Assembly (NCBI GenBank): GCA_008360975.2
Contig: CM039184.1
Span: 39,419,797 to 39,483,796 of the forward strand
Direction of reading: 5' to 3'
DNA from: Lichenostomus cassidix
Taxonomy: Eukaryota > Chordata > Aves > Passeriformes > Meliphagidae
Length of the DNA: 64,000 nt
Both the position numbers and the translations under genes were made by a program. The notes beneath the pieces were generated by a model. The model worked only from the letters and a program-made list of their open reading frames with translations, was not told the DNA's origin and did no database searches. Every line of letters starts with the position of its first letter. The stretch's first letter is position 1. Shown in pieces: positions 61,825 to 64,000 of the stretch.

Positions 61825-61839
61825 CTGCCCCAAGGGTGG

Positions 61840-64000
61840 AACAGCATTGAAGCATTCCCTATAAATGCCCAGAGCGCTGCTGGAGGCTGCTTATGAAAGG
61901 ATGAAAGCACCAAGTCATACAGCTGGAGAAAATTGGAAGGTGGGGTGATGGGGGTTGGCAGGGCTCTGGAGACCAGTGGGGGAAGAGGGCAGGAAGGCAG
62001 CCAGGGAGGAGGGACAAAGGAGGAAAAGACTGAAAGGGATATGAAGCAGACTCCAGCTGCAGGAGTCACACAGTGTACATGTGAAATGGTCAAAACCCAG
62101 CTAAAGAAACCAACGCTGTGAGGGGAAGCCAAGCTGAAAACGAAAAGGAAGGCAGGAGGAGCTGGGCTGGGCTGCAGCAGCCCTGCAGACACCCAGGTGG
62201 CTGAATGTGCACATGAATGCCATGACCACCCAGGAGCTGAGTGCAGCCTGCCCAGGCACTGACCCCACCACAGGCACTTAAACACACTTAAACAGCCATC
62301 AGCTCTCGAGGGCTTGCACCAGAAACAAACCCACACCCCTGTTTATATGTCTATATTTTCTTGCCCTCAAGAGAGCTGTGTTCATAAAAGAATCCCATCT
62401 GCTGGGCATCACAGACCTGTGCCTTGTCATGTGCGGCAGAAACAAAAAATGGCCTTTCAAATGTTACAGTGACTTGTGTGGCAGTATATTTTCAAGTTCT
62501 TAAAAACAAAAAACAAAAAAGAAGACAAAAAAATTTGCCTGAGAGTAAAAATGCTACTGAAACCCGAAACTTGACAACATTGAGTGCGAGAGATAACATC
62601 TTTAAATGGGCACATAGCACCCACCCAGCTTCTTGCTGCTCCCCCATGTTTCAGGGCAGAAACTGAGGGGTTAATAGTGCAGCACCCTGGCAAATCCCCA
62701 TCCTGCTACCTGGGTTTGGACACCTTAGAAGTTCACCTTCTCCTAAAAAAACAGTCTGGAGAATCATAGTTTAAAGGCAGGATGAGGTGCATAAATCAGC
62801 TGAAGAACCATACATCAAATGAGCAGAGGGAATGAAGGCATTACCATAGCAGGTGCTATCAAGTATTCTCCAGAGAAGACCTACAGCACAGGGGTCTGAG
62901 AGAGATGCTCCTCACAAAATTAAAATAAAACCAGTAACTCAGATTCCTCTCCACTGTCTCTACACCAATATTAGCCTTTATAAAGCAAGGGGCTATTTCC
63001 ACTGACATTTCACCCTCTGGCACCAGTACAAAATCAGCTCTGAACACAAATTCACTGAGGAAGCTGGGCAGTGCTTGGCAGTGCTGGGCAGCTCTTGTCA
63101 GTGACAAGAAGCTTGGAAACACCTTTTAGCTGCTGCTGAATTATTTAGTCCATGGGTGTGTAATTGAGAGCAGAACTAGCCTGAATGAGCTACTTATCAT
63201 GATCTACTCATGAAAAAGTAGTACACCAAACTTGGATAGGACTTCCTATGCCTTTGCTGAGTTATTTAAAGCTGCTGCACACAGAGACACAGGCTGAATT
63301 TTGTGCATCCCAAGCATTAGTGCAACTGCCTTTGCCTCCTTACCATCTGTGGTCCCCATGGTTTCCTTCCTCCCCACTACTATTTTCATTATTGTTGACA
63401 GAAACATCATGCACCTGCTGCTGTTACTGCAGAAGTGGAAATCCCCCTTGAAGCACTCACCAGAAAAGTCAGTGAGCTGTTTCTTCTGCTGTAGCATTCA
63501 GCAGGCAGACAGTGCAGCCTCTCCAGTTAAGAAACACGATGCTTAGGAAACATGTGCCAGCAATCCCCATCACTAGCCCCTTCTAACAAATCCAATCAAC
63601 AAAAGTCATTAGCAGAGACTGCAAAAGCAGCTAACCTAAAGCAGCAGGGATGAAGCTAACCTGGCCTGCCACCCGCACTACCAAGTGGGATGATGCCAGA
63701 AGGGCACAGGGGCAGGAAGTGTTTCCCCGAGGCATCTAAGGATGTGAGATGGGTGTCCTGGCCCCTGGCTGTAGTCCATACCCTTCTAACGCCACCATCA
63801 CACCACGGCCACCTCCTGGCTCCCCTGCCAGGTGTCTGACCCAAGCTAGTGACAGGGAGGAAGAGTCTGGTGCAAAGGATATGTAGCAGCACCTGTGCTC
63901 AATTTGGGTGAAGCCTAGCTGCAAGCAGAGGGGGAGAGAAAGAAGAGAGAAAGAGATACATCTTGGGTGAGAGCGGATAGATTTAAAGACCCAGCTGGTT
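61840..64000. other. Intergenic right end, nothing recognised
   Basis: I recognise no exon or repeat beyond the LTR pieces. The long minus frame at 61788-62336 begins outside the LTR start and lacks any family motif. The last 100 bases end in purine-rich sequence (AGAGAAAG-type). Confidence 0.55.

Noticed and set aside
61788..62336. 182-codon minus-strand frame
   Set aside because: It overlaps LTR-like sequence and shows only low-complexity hydrophobic and Pro/Ser-rich content, with no retroviral or host motif.

Overview
The window is vertebrate nuclear DNA, most likely from a bird. CR1-type LINE 3' ends occur in several places. One LTR start resembles a promoter-end sequence I associate with avian ERVL-type elements. 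The one gene I recognise is compact: its coding exons span about 30 kb, against well over 100 kb (from memory) in human. Species cannot be fixed from this sequence.

The only protein-coding gene I can support is ENPP6, on the minus strand at 3347..33005. It encodes ectonucleotide pyrophosphatase/phosphodiesterase 6, the choline-specific glycerophosphodiesterase. I built all eight coding exons by reading both strands: 33005-32750, 22623-22444, 16505-16394, 12121-11980, 11089-10910, 8634-8497, 4483-4360 and 3570-3347. Every junction has GT/AG ends and matching phases. The sum is 1356 bp, or 451 codons plus stop. The catalytic and metal residues are all present: Asp37, Ser76, Asp198, His202, Asp245, His246 and His359. 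A GC/CpG-rich promoter block surrounds exon 1.

Layout. 1..3346 is the ENPP6 3' flank, with UTR and possibly intergenic sequence. 3347..33005 is ENPP6, with seven introns that hold a few repeats, two CR1 fragments and some A/T-rich motif-dense blocks. 33006..33480 is the CpG-rich promoter and upstream region. 33481..64000 is mostly unannotatable upstream intergenic DNA. It contains a CpG-rich exon-like patch (45.78-46.1 kb), two LTR-like promoter blocks (45.3-45.57 kb and 57.84-58.46 kb), a pair of CR1 fragments in opposite orientation (60.28-60.83 kb), ERVL-like LTR starts (61.48-61.83 kb) and several tandem repeats.

I found no CRISPR arrays, operons, tRNA or rRNA genes. The other open reading frames look like chance frames. 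I see no sign of an undescribed multi-gene system. The observations most worth following are a possible intronic polyadenylation cluster that would give a form of ENPP6 without its membrane anchor, an altered C-terminal anchor signal, paired binding-site-like palindromes just upstream of the ATG, and the orphan CpG-rich patch near 45.8 kb.
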